Source: Eumeta japonica | Taxonomy: Eukaryota; Arthropoda; Insecta; Lepidoptera; Psychidae | DNA length: 64,000 nucleotides | Direction: 5' to 3' | Assembly: GCA_005406025.1 (NCBI GenBank) | Contig: BGZK01001369.1 | Location: 100,451 to 164,450, forward strand | Shown: positions 1 through 12,056 of the stretch, one piece after another | Numbering within the stretch: position 1 is the first letter of the stretch | Layout of the letters: every line of letters starts with the position of its first letter | Notes under the pieces: generated by a model | Database searches by the model: none | Told to the model about the DNA's origin: nothing | What the model saw: the letters and a program-made list of their open reading frames with translations, nothing else | Made by a program: the position numbers and the translations under genes

Positions 1-549
1 AAGAGGACACAGAAAAATGGTTCTCGACAAGAGGTATTGTGCCCGAAAGCCATAGCAGATTACACACTGAGTATGGGAGGGGTGGACAGGTTTGACCATT
101 TCAGATCTTCTTACCCTATCAATAGAAAATCGAGAAAATTTTGGATGCGTCTCTTTCTGTTTATGTTGGACTCAGCCATAATAAACTCTTATATTACATA
201 CACAACTATTCACAACATATTAGTTCATTCTCATAGAGACTTCAGATTAAGATTAGCCCGTGGCCTCATAAATAATTATTCCTGCAGAAAAGCAAGACCT
301 ACAATATTTAAAAATAAAAAAGGTGGTAACTTTGGGGTGCCAGACGAAATACGTCTTCGTAATGTTGGAGTTCATTTCCCGGATCAGGACACAACATATA
401 AGAGATGCAGGTTTTGTAGCACTAAAAATAAAGAGAAGAGAAGTAATATAAAGTGTAGTGAATGTGGTGTTACTCTATGTGTAAAACGTGTTTCAAAATT
501 TTCATGCCGCAGAAGCGCAAGAAAACTAAATAACTTTTCATATTTTTAA
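1..549 (+). CDS. piggyBac-like transposase, C-terminal part (5' truncated by window edge)
   Basis: The frame is open from base 1, so the first 182 visible residues are the C-terminal part of a longer protein; piggyBac transposases are usually around 550-600 residues. They are DNA cut-and-paste enzymes that insert at TTAA. Visible signs are a CPKAI..Y segment, the hallmark MGGVD motif at visible residues 25-29 (its Asp is a conserved catalytic-core residue in the family), a following RKSRKFWMRLF...LD.A..NS block, and a cysteine-rich C-terminal domain starting CRFC and CSEC (residues about 135-155). The usual final CxxCF-type pair is not seen in this frame: after TLCVK the frame reads RVSKFSC. 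Moving by one base at the A run 483-486 gives KTCFKIF instead, so a small indel has probably damaged the tail. Family assignment is firm; whether the complete copy is active cannot be judged. Confidence 0.9.
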   Translation, partial: KRTQKNGSRQEVLCPKAIADYTLSMGGVDRFDHFRSSYPINRKSRKFWMRLFLFMLDSAIINSYITYTTIHNILVHSHRDFRLRLARGLINNYSCRKARPTIFKNKKGGNFGVPDEIRLRNVGVHFPDQDTTYKRCRFCSTKNKEKRSNIKCSECGVTLCVKRVSKFSCRRSARKLNNFSYF

Positions 550-852
550 GAAATAAAAGATAGTATTCGCTACTTAATTGTTTTTATCGATTAATAAAAT
601 TACAAATTAATCAAATTACCCATTACCTAGATAGTAATTAGTTTTATTCATTTCATGTTGGTCTGGAGTAAAATATAATTTTTCCTACCTCTACCTATGC
701 ATAGGGCTATTAAAATCAATAAAACTCTATAAAGTAACTTGTGGTTTATTGTATTATGTGAAGGTGTGTATGTATGTATTATCAAAATAAACATAAAATA
801 AATAATAGATATATGCGAAAACATAGCTACTCATTTACTGGTTCTCTTTACA

Positions 853-918
853 GATAATGGGAAATATATTCCCACCAAGCGCTTGCTGAATCTGGATAAT
901 GGGAATATATTTCCCACC
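853..918. repeat. paired subterminal palindromes of the piggyBac-like element
   Basis: Two 24-base units start at 853 and 895. Each has GATAAT, then a palindrome-like core, then CACC. The cores TGGGAAATATATTCCCA (858-874) and TGGGAATATATTTCCCA (900-916) are exact reverse complements of each other, so the pair is both a direct and an inverted repeat. Between them lies the palindrome AAGCGCTT. Such subterminal repeats are often transposase-binding sites; that role is inference here. Confidence 0.6.
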
Positions 919-1245
919 ATAAAAAAAAGCCTTTTCCAAAATAGAAAAAAACTAATTTTTTTTTAACAATATAATTTAGAAGACCAATCCTCGGTCCAAT
1001 TCAAGTTCAGATTGTCACTAATACATAAGATGCCCCGCGTTTGTTTAAGGGTTAACTAAATTATTATTTTGTACATCTTATTGATGACCATCCTTTAGCC
1101 ATAGTTTTTTACGGCGAATACGCATCTGTCGCTAAACCTTTGTTTTCAAAACTAAATAGATACAAGATTCATTGCAGGAAAAAATTGTGTAAAACAGCTC
1201 ATTTCTAGTATAAATGTAAACTTCAAGGAATTATAATTATTTGTA

Positions 1246-1622
1246 GACGTGATAACGTTTTATAAATCGATGAATGCCGGCTGCACGCAAGAAAAAGCAT
1301 GACTCATTGTCGCGTTCCGCCTGAGCCAAGTATGCGAGCCAGAGCGCGGAACGAGCGATCTCTCTTCCACTCCATCGGCCGATACGACCGAGTAGAAGAG
1401 AGACAGCGGCCGCACACAAACTACACAAGAACTGTTTTGTCAACTGTTTATAAAGTGAAGTGAAAAGTTAACGTGGTTTCATTGTTTATTACAATAACAA
1501 TGGCGACAAGTGATAATAATTCAATTCAATTTATAAAAGTATACAATTTTTCATCAATGTTTTCTTATGACGTTATCACGTAAAATTATCGCTCCCTAAG
1601 CCGACTTTACAAACAACCAATT
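1246..1622. mobile_element. non-autonomous element with ACGTGATAACGT ends (copy 1)
   Basis: A perfect 12-base inverted pair, ACGTGATAACGT at 1247-1258 and ACGTTATCACGT at 1570-1581, encloses a body holding a GC-rich block (about 1310-1420). The tail continues to a CCGACTTTACA...CAACCAA motif ending near 1620. The same body recurs at 32043-32385 at high identity, and the tail motif recurs at 59400-59446, so it is an interspersed repeat. The 68-codon minus-strand frame through it has no family resemblance. I recognise the tail as lepidopteran but cannot name the family. Confidence 0.7.
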
Positions 1623-2995
1623 TTTTCACACATATTCGTGAATCTGATAAAATGTATATGATCTATGCACAAGAATTTATATATAAAAAGGCTTATTGTG
1701 TATCTATTGATTTTATAGAAAATAGTGATGACGTGCGTAGTATGCATTCGGATTCACCTCAGGAGTCGTATAAGCGTCTCAGTTGGGGTAAAATACTGCA
1801 GTTGCTGCTTACGGGTGTACGATTAATCTTTTATAATGCTAGAATCTTAAGAAACTTAATTTGAATGCTTGTGGAGAAATATAATATGTGTATGTGTGTG
1901 GGAAAATCTGGACAAAAATTAAATGAGGTACACGTTTAAAGTTTTTTAATGGGTATGGGACTGCATGTGATTTAAATTTTATCTTGTTAATCAGCCTTTT
2001 AAAAATATCATACAAAGGCACTCAAATGAATGCCTTGTGTTAGCTTTATATGCGTTAATTTAAATATCAATAATAACATTTAGTTCTGTGTGTTTATTAA
2101 TGTAAACCGCTATTTATTTTTTTTCGACCTGAATAATGTGAACTAACGTACATTTTACAGAAACATTTCAGTAACAACTTAGGATTAAATATGAGCTCAG
2201 GCAAATTATATTTTAATGGCATTTTCAATACAAAAACACACATCTTTACTTTAATACAGTCAGCAGCGATCATTTTTAAATGACATGATTTTTATATTGT
2301 ATCGATATTAAAAAAAATACATAATATTATTCCGATTTACAACAATTTAAGTACTACGTTAACATCTTACCATTTAAAGTCCATCTGTAAATAAATAATC
2401 ATAGTGTAATTATTGTCATAAGATAATTAAGATATGAACATTTTTAACATAATCCTCGTAACCTACCACTATACACTCCATATAAACTTAAATCAGTGTG
2501 ATTTGTGCCCATTTAGGAAGTAAAAGAGCTATACTATTCCTGGACTTCTTATTTATATAGCCTATACCATCGATGTGCACTCGCTGCTAGCTGCTATACC
2601 GCTTTTTATGCTGCTGTAGGGGGAGGTTCTAAAGTGCCCTGAATGCGTCCGTTCAAGACTCCCGACCGCGAATTCAATTATTTGCAGTTTCTCTCGTGTA
2701 AAATGGCGCTGACGGCAGATCGCGACAATGCAATATGACTTGACTCATACTTTCTCTGCAATGAAATGTTATTGCACGAAAATCACGAATTCATCCTTTT
2801 TAAAAATACTCCTTAATAGTTTTAGATCAAAACTTGAACCGCTCATCTCGTACAATACAACCCTTTGAAGGAATACATTTAGGAATGATAATACTATGTT
2901 TATATCACGTACTCTGCTGAAATGTGTGGACACGTACAGTTCGTTAGAAGTACATGAACAACGCTCGAGAATCGAAATTAACTGCGGATTCAGGA
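1623..2995. other. AT-rich stretch without a recognised gene
   Basis: Mostly AT-rich non-coding sequence. From about 2560 to 2760 GC content rises. A start-like context at 2702 (AAAATGGCGCTGACG) opens a frame of only about a dozen codons, too little to call a gene. Small open frames elsewhere show no motif. Confidence 0.5.
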
Positions 2996-3330
2996 AACGA
3001 GATAGGTCGAACGGCACCGGCGCCGCGCCGCAGCCCGGAATAATGTCACGTAGCCGGAAAAAGAAAAAAACAAGTGGCGATACAATAGAGCGAACGAAAG
3101 TTGTCAGTTAGGCAGCGGTAACAAATATCCGATGGAATCGCACGGAAACTGGAAACGCGGACGCGGGCCCGCGCCGGCCGGCGATATGTCATTTCGGAAT
3201 GCTCACCCAACGAGAAACCGTAAGGGATTGTGTCCTTTTGTAAGAGAGATCGTCGTCGGCGCCGCCCGCCGGCGCTCGTGGGCGATGTGCGCACGATCAC
3301 GACCGCCGTAGGAATGCGCATATCGTACGT
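2996..3330. other. GC-rich island, possible regulatory element
   Basis: A sharp rise in GC and CpG content against AT-rich flanks, with blocks such as GCGGGCCCGCGCCGGCCGGC near 3163-3182 and GGCGCCGCCCGCCGGCGC near 3258. Overlapping open frames exist on both strands (2896-3111 plus, 3046-3321 minus) but have no recognisable domain and look like by-products of GC content. In insect genomes such islands are often promoters or enhancers; this is inference. A TA-rich microsatellite follows at 3364-3387. Confidence 0.35.
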
Positions 3331-4544
3331 GCGTTAAGTGTCGACGTACTAAAGTTATAGAGTTATATATATACATATATATATATTTACGGCGACACGT
3401 TTACACGCTTTCTTCTGAAACGAGTTTTAGATTTTTGAAACGTAAGGGCGTAATCATACAGACATTTCGACAACTAAAAATAAAAAGGCATGAAAAGAAA
3501 TTTGCTGATTTCGAAGCGAAAATATAGGTGTCATTTATTCATCGACGATTGTTTAAAAATTTAGGCTGTGTTGTAATCCTGTACAGTTATCGGTAGTGAC
3601 AAGCACGACCAGTTGTTTTGTTTATTTTTTAAATATCTATGGAATACCTATTGAAAAAATCAAAGTTGTAAAATTGTTGGAGAATTTATTAATATTAGTG
3701 CAAAATATAAAACGCATAATTAAATGAAACGATATCTTTATTTATATGGGTTTTCATTACGATTGAATAACAGAAGAGAAGTCATACATAGAAATGCTCG
3801 GACAAGTCCACTGGATATGTCAAATGTTAACCGGTCGTTGTAGTTAAATTGGGAAAAATACAACTAATATATAATTAACGCAATGTTTATTCGTCTCAAA
3901 CTCTTGCGCAGGTGGTTAGGTGAATTTCCGATTACATAATATATAAACTTATTTAATGGTATCTAGTTTTAGTCGTATTTGGTACCTATCAAAGTTTTAA
4001 GTGCCAAAAATAAGCAAAAAAACAGTTATTAAAGAACCAGTCATAAAGTTTATATCTACAAAACTATGTAATGCTTTTCTGACTGAATGCTTAATTAGTG
4101 TATTTGCAGCTTTTAAAGTGCAAATATGAATAATTGCTAGATTCATAATTTAAATCGTATTTTTTGTAGTACTATGCATGTTAAAATAAACATTACGTAC
4201 CTGATATTCTACATATAAATAAACTCTATGTACCTATTATTACAATGAATATTGAAATATTTAATGATTTTCGATATTAATAATTTTATTGTTTTAAGTT
4301 ATAATGATGAATTGTACATAAATTAAACATGTTTAATATATTTAATTTAATATTTTAACGAAATTTATTAATTAATGTAACTATTATCTTTTAATACTAA
4401 TAATAATTTATATATTTTAATTGCTCGTTGCAATGAATATAATGTTGACTGCATTAACAAAAATTAAAATACTGTAATAATTATTATTATACCTAATGGT
4501 CTGCAATTAAGAAAAGAGAATTATTAAAGCCCATATTACGTCGA
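3331..4544. other. AT-rich spacer between two GC islands
   Basis: Very AT-rich, with the TA-type simple repeat at 3364-3387. I see no coding frame, element ends or RNA gene. Confidence 0.5.
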
Positions 4545-4690
4545 CACAATGATCTCTGCGCCAACGCTCCGAGGGCGCCGGCCACTGCGCCGCCGGAAAG
4601 CCCTTTTTGCAGGTCCGTGATTTGTCGCCAGAAACATGCAGGCTCGGCCGGCGCGCGCGGCTGCTCGTGACGTGTACACGTATTCAGTAA
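4545..4690. other. second GC-rich island
   Basis: About 145 bases with dense CpG, including GGGCGCCGGCCACTGCGCCG and GGCCGGCGCGCGCGGCTG, flanked on both sides by strongly AT-rich DNA. No open frame fits it. With the 3.0-kb island it may form a regulatory pair, or both may be parts of old GC-rich elements like the core of the 34.5-kb MITE. Confidence 0.3.
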
Positions 4691-7600
4691 AAGCGATTAC
4701 ACATCTCATTCCCTAAGCCCTCGAGACAGGCAGTTATAACATAAATCTAGTTTCGTGTACCATATTTATCAATGTTGTTGTCCTATATTTACATTAAAAT
4801 AAAATACCAATATTCACATCCAACGTACTCTTTGATACTAGCAATTATTTAAAATCTGTTAATATCCGATTTAAATTTATAATGTACTCTAGGAGGAACT
4901 GCTTTAACAAAATATAGCCTGATCGCAAAATTGATACACTTACGGTATTTTCCTCAAACACCATTTCACATAAATTATTGGAATTTGAAACTGTTATAAA
5001 AAAAAACATTAATTCAAGAATATAGCAAAATTGTAAAGTTCAATTTTCGATTTGGTCGCTTATAATTTCTAAAGAAAGAAAGTCTACTGTTTTAGCATTC
5101 AACCAAATATATATTTACAATAAATTTATTATACAGTGAAAGAGACATATAAATTAATTTCGTTTATTATGAGAATCGGGAAGGAATCTACTTCTAGACA
5201 AAGGAATAACTTTTTAGCCGGCCACTTAGTTGCGCAGTACGACTTAATTAAATTAAAAGACGTAGCATAACGTAGTATGCTTTAATAAAGAGCAAAATTT
5301 CATTTATGAAATTTATACTAAAGAAATATAAAAAAACAGTTGACCCCGTAAACCACCCCTAAGACTTTCCGTTATGATATTTATCAATGTGTTTTAGAGC
5401 ATTTCGCGTTGAAAAATACAGTTGTTCAAAGCTTAAAGACTTACCGATACTTAAAACATTTGAGCACGAAAATTTGAAAAACTGTTGACATTAAAAACCA
5501 TTTCTAATATTTTTTGTGTGACAGATGGTTAGATTTTGAAACTTATACGTACAGTTGTTTAATAATATTGTAAGAAAACACTTTAAATTTTTTTTCAACG
5601 ATTATTTATTGAAGGAATTCATTTGAAATTATTGTATGAAATCATTTAATATCCGTGTAATGTTTGACTTGGACTAAATAAATTTTTTAAATGTCTATGC
5701 ACTCAAATACGTCATCGACTAATGATACTTTTTAGAATAGTGTTGGAGCTGTCGCGGCTTCATGTCAGAGATACCGTCCACATAAGCATCTAAAAACATG
5801 TTCAAAATTCTATACAAGTTCTGCACACTCAAGCGCACCCTGAAAACATTTTTTCAAATAGTGGTATCATATAGAAAAAAATCCTGCGAGCCGTCCACAC
5901 ATAATCCGTGCTTTTTGACAATTATAAGTTTTACTTTTTATTTTATTTTTTTCTGCCCATACGTCACATTCAGGCATAATTGAAAATCATTAATTAATTG
6001 ATTTCATTAAAATTAGAAACTTATGCACTACTAAACTTTTCGTTGGCTCGACTATGTCATAAAAAAGAGCTTTTGTATTTTTTCAATTTATTTTCCGAGT
6101 GACTGACAGTAACACGATCTTGTCTAGACTCTGATTATTGTAGCTTTCTTTTGTTCCGAATTTGGCCTTCAGCGTCAGCTCGCTCACATTAATCATGTAA
6201 AACAGAACTGTAACGAGGCTATATTTTTTATGTCCCCACCATTAGCATACCGATGTGGATTTCGTGGCCCTTAAGATCAATCGGAACCTATGGTTAGACC
6301 ACCGGATTAAGTTCCAACATGAGTACTCAAAGACACCGGGCAGGCACGAATACGATACGCACTCCGAACGTTCCGTACAAACTTAATAAATATTTTAATA
6401 TTTCATCCATCAAAAGCCTGGACGATTTTGCCTGTAGATGACGTCATGATGTATACTGACGAGATCACGGGGGAGTTCGGTAGCTTTTGTTGTTTTTCTT
6501 TTTCCACGAAAATTTCAATAAAACTTGAGGTACCTCCGAATTTTTGAAATTCTCAAAAATTCATAGCGGGAGATCAGAAATGTTCTTTCATACATCTACT
6601 ACATCGGCATCTGATTCAATTTTAAATGTCAAAATGTATTGGTAATTTTTTAACGATGTAACTGCAAGTGACCCACTTTTTGATTTTTTTCTTGTAATAT
6701 TTTTGTGAAACCTTGTTTTTTTCCGAATCCAATGATTATAGGTAAATGAAAAATACTGCATAGGTTTCAATTAATTTGGGAGTATCAAAATATGCGATAA
6801 TAGCCATACTCTTCGATTACGTTTATTTCGAAGCTTGATTTTTTTTAAAGCTTCAAGGGACCTTACATTTAAATATTTAATATAGATTTTACTTTTATAC
6901 CTCCACGTATTCTTGACAAAAATAGTATCAATATATAGACGAAAATGAAGTGATCTTCAAAGAGTTTCTTTTGTCGTAAGAAATCCTGACAATGAAGTAT
7001 CAGAAATTGTCTTCGGTTAAAAAATTCCTTAAATAAACCTCACAGAAAGAATTTGAATAATCCATGGAAAGTTTACATGTGACCAAGTTCAGGCTCGCAT
7101 TACCCAACACATCCAACTTTCGCATAGGGGTGCTTCCGTCTTTTCAAACTTTTAGCGTTGGGGATAATTTGGAATCTACTTTAAATGAAAATGAGGGTCG
7201 ATTTATGCAGTAACGAGTAATTATGCTAATGTGATCGTCGTACATTAAGGATTGATTAAAAAGATTTCGAATGGATCAGGTGAGCGCCGGCAGCTTTTTT
7301 CTGTGAAAGGAATTGGTGTGGCATGGAATCAACTGTACGCGGCGTCGTTTCTTATTCTACATAAATGCGAGCATTTCTTTTGATCCATGAACATTTTAAA
7401 TTTTATTTCAACTAATGTTTACCCACAGCGAAATAAATATTTATTCCTCAAAGGAATATTTATTTTTTGCGGCTATTCCATTGTGAGCGCATCAATTTTG
7501 GTCTTGTGTCTGGTTCCAATACAATTACTATATCTTTCTGAACTTAAACCTGGTCCCGCAACCGTTGCTGGTATTGATCCCGATTTCAATTTTGATTCCA

Positions 7601-8395
7601 TTATTGATTGATGACATTGTACCAACATTAAAAACCGTTTCTTTGCAGTTATACTCAAACTTGATTGTGTCACATATTCCCCTTTTCACGACCAAACGTA
7701 AAATTATATGTCTGCTCAATTCAATCCAAACATTCGATGAATAAACAGGACAATTTAATTCAGAATACCTTTTGAAGAATGTATCCATTCGGGATCAAAA
7801 TTATTCTCGGTTTTATTAAGTTATCTTTTTATTAAGTTAAAAAAAAAATATCAAATAGTAAATGTACCTGTGAATCACATGTCTACGTAAACGCTTTAGT
7901 CTAAAAAAATATATGTACACTTCCTTGCAACATCAGATTGGAAATACTTTATTATTCAATGTATTTTCAAACAAAACTACTAATACTTCAAAACGACCGA
8001 TTCAACTTTAATTTTTATTAGCTATCAAAGTTGATATTAAACATTCATAAGCTCATAAACTTATAAAATACACATAAATATTGTATCAAAGCATTGATAA
8101 GGTCATTTTCTAAATCAAAATACCACATTATTTTAAATAATTAAGCTCAAAGTGTTATTTAAGGATTCTCTTGGAGTCGATGCATTTTGTTGGTACCTGG
8201 CCAACATTTTAAACGATCTAAACGCAATCGAATATCTAACGCGTTCTCTCGGCCAAATTAACGTGACGTATTTTTGGCGTTTTCCCAAATTATATAAAAA
8301 AGAAATGAAGAAGAGTGTGTCGAATTCGCGCTCTGGAGATTCCATACTCCCCCATGAACTTAGGATATGTTAATTAAAAAATAGTTCAGTATCCT
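4691..8395. other. AT-rich stretch without a recognised gene
   Basis: No coding frame with a known motif. The part around 5350-5390 (a CTTTCCGTTATGATATTTAT-like string) resembles the start of the repeat near 33210. A cluster of overlapping small frames at 7387-7788 has no family match. The rest looks like neutral DNA or repeats too old to place. Confidence 0.45.
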
Positions 8396-8397
8396 TA

Positions 8398-8424
8398 GCG
8401 AGTATTGCACTTGGCCGGTTTTAA
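8398..8424 (-). repeat. fragment of the GACCAAGTG...GGTTCCGTA repeat family
   Basis: The stretch GTATTGCACTTGGCCGGTTT is the reverse complement of the 5' motif (AAACCGGCCAAGTGC...) of a repeat I recognise as very common in Lepidoptera. Only the tip is preserved. A second fragment typical of the same family lies at 8645-8715. Confidence 0.5.
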
Positions 8425-8644
8425 TATTCGTTGTTCTACCTTAAAGTCTGCTCTAGAATCACACTAAGTTTTATGATTTATGCGTTTTTACGATGGAACA
8501 AACACAAAGAAAACTGCATCAAAACACATTACATGTATGGATAGTTTTATACTTTTGGTTTTTGTCATTACTTGTATATACGTTATTAAAAACATATATT
8601 AGCTGGTTACCTAATACGGTTCGAACGATAAGCTCTTAAGTGTA

Positions 8645-8715
8645 GGGATGGATGGACAGACGGTGTAGTGTTAGCGATAAATAGGGTCACCTTGCCAAGC
8701 CATGGATAAGGGACA
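8645..8715 (-). repeat. GGACAGACGG...AGGGTC fragment of the GGTTCC repeat family
   Basis: The order GATGGACAGACGG, then TGTTAGCGATAAATAGGGTC, matches the 'gacagacgg...agtaatagggtccc' section of the same lepidopteran repeat. It is degraded, and its link to the 8398 piece is inferred from family and nearness. Confidence 0.4.
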
Positions 8716-10866
8716 ATAAAAACGACACGTGAATTAGGGCACTATGTTATTTCTACGTCAAACAGATTAAATGTGTTCCACTTTTCATATAATAAAATAT
8801 CATTCATGTCACAAAAAAAATTAATTAAGTTAAAAGCTGACTTAATCGCCCGACCACCAGCTGTCAACGGAAGAGAATACTGAGTATGTTTTTTTGTAAT
8901 CATGTCAAATAAACGGTCAAATATGGTACAATTAATGATTTGTAAACTGTCAGTGGGTTTATTTAATAACAGTCAATTTCAAAATTTGAAATGATTTAGA
9001 ACATTCTCTGAAAATCTGCTAGATATTTAATAACTTTATTTAGAAAAATTACATATCAATTTTGGTGAATCAATCATCAACTAAGGTAAAATATTTAATA
9101 TGACAATAGATATACAATTTTAAGGAAATGACGATAAATACTGAAGAACAAAATTCCAATCAAAATTTTGTATATTTACTCCAAAATACCTGCACATTTA
9201 AATTTTATTGAAAATACGAACACAATACTATTGATTTTAAATTTTGAAACAATTAGTGCTTTATTTTTATACAGTGCTAGAGCACATAATGTCGTCCTTT
9301 CACGAAGTGATCAAAGTTCTTATTAAATAAAATAACCTTTCTGAAATATTAAAAAAATAGGAGTTCTGATAATTAACATAAGATAACATATTATAAAGAA
9401 GTACAACAATTTCTATATTGTCTCTTTTATAGTGATCCCTAGTAATTGAAAAAAGAGCTATAAAAATTAATGATTTTAAAAAAGCCGAATTTGCAACTCG
9501 GTAGTTAATAAATTATGATTTTCAGTTCAAGGATTTTAGTTGATATGAGTAGAAAATCATTTTTCAACAAATATGCTTTTATTGTAACAGTTCCATTCAT
9601 TAGATATCTAAAGACGATTTTCTAAATTCACCTTTCTAAATACATATTTAGCATTATTCTTTAAAAGATACATGCTACAAAAAATTATTCAGTGTGAAGC
9701 TTTCAAAAGGTATATACTTGTTCTTTTCTATGTAAATTAATGCAATTAATGCATTCAATTTCGCCAACATACGTCAACGTACTACCAGTGAATTGAATAT
9801 TGTGAATTGTGAGTCAGTCGTTATAATTTAAATTAAAACTATGTTCTTTCTATGGAAACTTATCCAAAATCTTCCATCAGCCTGAACAGCATTCACGTGG
9901 CAATCCATAAAAGGCGTTTTTGGTTTTGTCAAATTGTATTATACTCACACTTAATTATGCTTACAATCTATAAAGTGACAATGTGCAATTCTGGAAAATT
10001 CTCATTCGCGGCAGAAATTTAATTTCTTCTTATTGCCTAACAGCGATTTCATTAAGTCACCTCGCAGCGAAATGCAATAATACAACGCGAAAAGAGAACG
10101 AAAATTCTGTTCCAACTGAACTGTTTAAAAGCGAAAAACAGAAGGGGGCGATGAGGTGACGCCACCGCGAAATAAACGCGGATCTTATCCGAATCCTTTA
10201 TTTCCTTATTACCGACTAAACTGCTCCATCTTTTTTTTTGTGCGTTACAAATTTTTATTGTTTAGTTTATCGTCCAAGAAATCCCTTGAATTTCCCTAGC
10301 GCTTTGTATTCTTTTAGCGGAATCGCAGAGTGGTGGGAAATTTCTTTTGTTTTTTTTTTATTATTATTTTTTCGCGCCATCCACCGAAAATGAGGAAGGG
10401 GCCATGAAAGAAATCCGGGCGAGTTAAAGACAGAGACAGCATCCACCAGCTCTCGGGACGGTGATTCTGCAACGTGACCGGAATAAATTTTCGCTCGCAG
10501 AGTTATGTTTGTCGGTTGGTCGCTTAGGGGCGTAAGGGTTACGTTGCGTGAACGTAACATTTATTCTGCTATAGGTTTCAAATGTGCGATACGCTTACAT
10601 GTACGGCGCACGTTTATCAATTGATAGATCGTTTTAACGAATTTGATGGGCTAAACCAAAGAAAATAAGACTTAGACATTTTTGGAACAATTTGAACTGG
10701 TCTTCTGTTGTATAATCTGTTAGAGAAGTGTTTTTTAAGTATATATTTTTTAATTGAACACAAAATTACAAAGAAATTAATTTTCGGCACGTATTATGGT
10801 GTACTCAACTGAAATATTATATAATTATATTTTAAAAATTGGGCACAGTGTTGACTAGTAGGACAT
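8716..10866. other. AT-rich stretch, moderately GC-richer near 10.0-10.55 kb
   Basis: No recognised gene. From about 10000 to 10560 the base composition is more balanced, with CGCGAAA and GGTGACGCCACC motifs, and a 97-codon minus-strand frame (10267-10560) is open. It shows no motif and contains a poly-lysine/asparagine run caused by an A/T tract, so I do not call it coding. A regulatory element is possible. Confidence 0.4.
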
Positions 10867-10887
10867 CTACGCTCTACAAACACAAAC

Positions 10888-10941
10888 GTGTTTGCAAACA
10901 CTTGTTTGCTAGTGTTTGTTACAGCAAGCAAGTGTTTGCAA
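10888..10941. repeat. nested palindromes with forkhead-like sites
   Basis: A perfect 14-base palindrome GTGTTTGCAAACAC sits at 10888-10901. It overlaps a larger inverted repeat: TTGCAAACACTTGTTTGCT (10892-10910) and AGCAAGCAAGTGTTTGCAA (10923-10941) pair with one mismatch around a 12-base loop. The motif TGTTTGC/T or its complement occurs five times in about 55 bases and fits the forkhead consensus. ACTAGTA strings flank the block on both sides. Confidence 0.6.
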
Positions 10942-10950
10942 ATACTAGTA

Positions 10951-12008
10951 GTGGGTAAAGTCCCCATAGTTCTCTATCTTAACACGGCTTCCGCAATTAT
11001 GAAAAATTCTTGAACAGTTGAACATAACATCTTAAGTTTCTAATGACACCTTTTTAAAAATGCTGCAACAAAAAGGAATAATGTTTTTTTTCTTACAGTC
11101 ATTCATTTGGCTTAGATATCACAAATTCACAACTTAAGTTTTTCATTTTCTACAACTAAGCTTGGAACAATTCTACGAATCTTCTACTCAAAGCTTCCAC
11201 AAATCGATCTCTTTTTCGGTTTCTGACTAGTTTTTTGTCTTAATGTATATAAGTATTTACAGCGTGCTCCATCTGACAGTCGATAAAATAATCGTAGTAC
11301 CAATATCTCCGTGTGTGTCCTAACCAAATATTCGTGTGACTACACCTAATTTATTGCTACAGTAACATTAAATTTTTTTGCTATTTAATCTCATTATCAA
11401 TAAAATAATTTGGGAATATATATATATATACTGTAGATTAGAACGTACAATACATTTAGTCTTTTTAGGAAAACTAGGGACACCTTTGACAAACGTAAAT
11501 AATGATCCAAATGCCTGAAGGCCTTTTCCCAATATTTGAGTTATCAATGGGAATCATTTGCCCACGACTATCACGACTATTTATGTTTTGAATTTAATAA
11601 AATGGACTGACATTATTTTTGAGAAATTCTCCGAAAAGAGACAACTTTCGAATTCAGTTTTCAGATCTCTTGCTTTTGTTGTTGTGACATATAAAATTAA
11701 CTTTCTTATTTATTTCCAATATTTGGATAAATAATAGAGTGTTTCTATAACAATAACAATTTCAGTGTCACCAGAGAGCATTATCATTTTTTGTAAATTT
11801 GATGTTTCGAAACCACTTTCTCATTTGGCTTCTTTTGATTAATGGTCTCGTATTACACTCACGGGACCCCTATCTCGTTTTCTGAAGTGCTATCGTCTTT
11901 TCGTGTTCATTTAAAATAATATCTGATTTCATTGTAGCGAAGGGAACGATCTGTGTGCACTATTTTTTCAACAAAATAACCCAAAGAAATGCGAACTCCA
12001 ACGTAACA
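10951..12008. other. AT-rich stretch without a recognised gene
   Basis: Only simple TA repeats (11417-11432) and AT-rich sequence are visible; no coding or element signals. Confidence 0.5.
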
Positions 12009-12009
12009 T

Positions 12010-12056
12010 AAAAAAACCGACCAAGTGTGTATCAAGTGCGTACAAAGATTCCGTAT
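12010..12056 (+). repeat. GACCAAGTG...TTCCGTA repeat fragment
   Basis: Reads AAAAAACCGACCAAGTGTGT, then AAAGATTCCGTA, the spacing expected for the 5' section of the lepidopteran GACCAAGTGCGAG...GGTTCCGTA repeat. A second similar copy lies 760 bases downstream in the same orientation. Confidence 0.55.

Larger units (their letters stand above)
1..1051 (+). mobile_element. piggyBac-like transposon, 3' portion
   Basis: The transposase tail (1-549) is followed by about 500 bases of AT-rich 3' region. At 1049-1055 the sequence reads GGGTTAA, which fits the piggyBac rule that elements end in ...GGG next to a TTAA target site. The inferred terminal repeat, read inward from the right, starts CCCTTAAACAAACGCG. 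The left end lies outside the window, so the inverted partner cannot be checked here. Confidence 0.65.

Noticed and set aside
10267..10560. 97-codon minus-strand frame
   Set aside because: It contains a Lys/Asn run from an A/T tract and has no motif or splice context.
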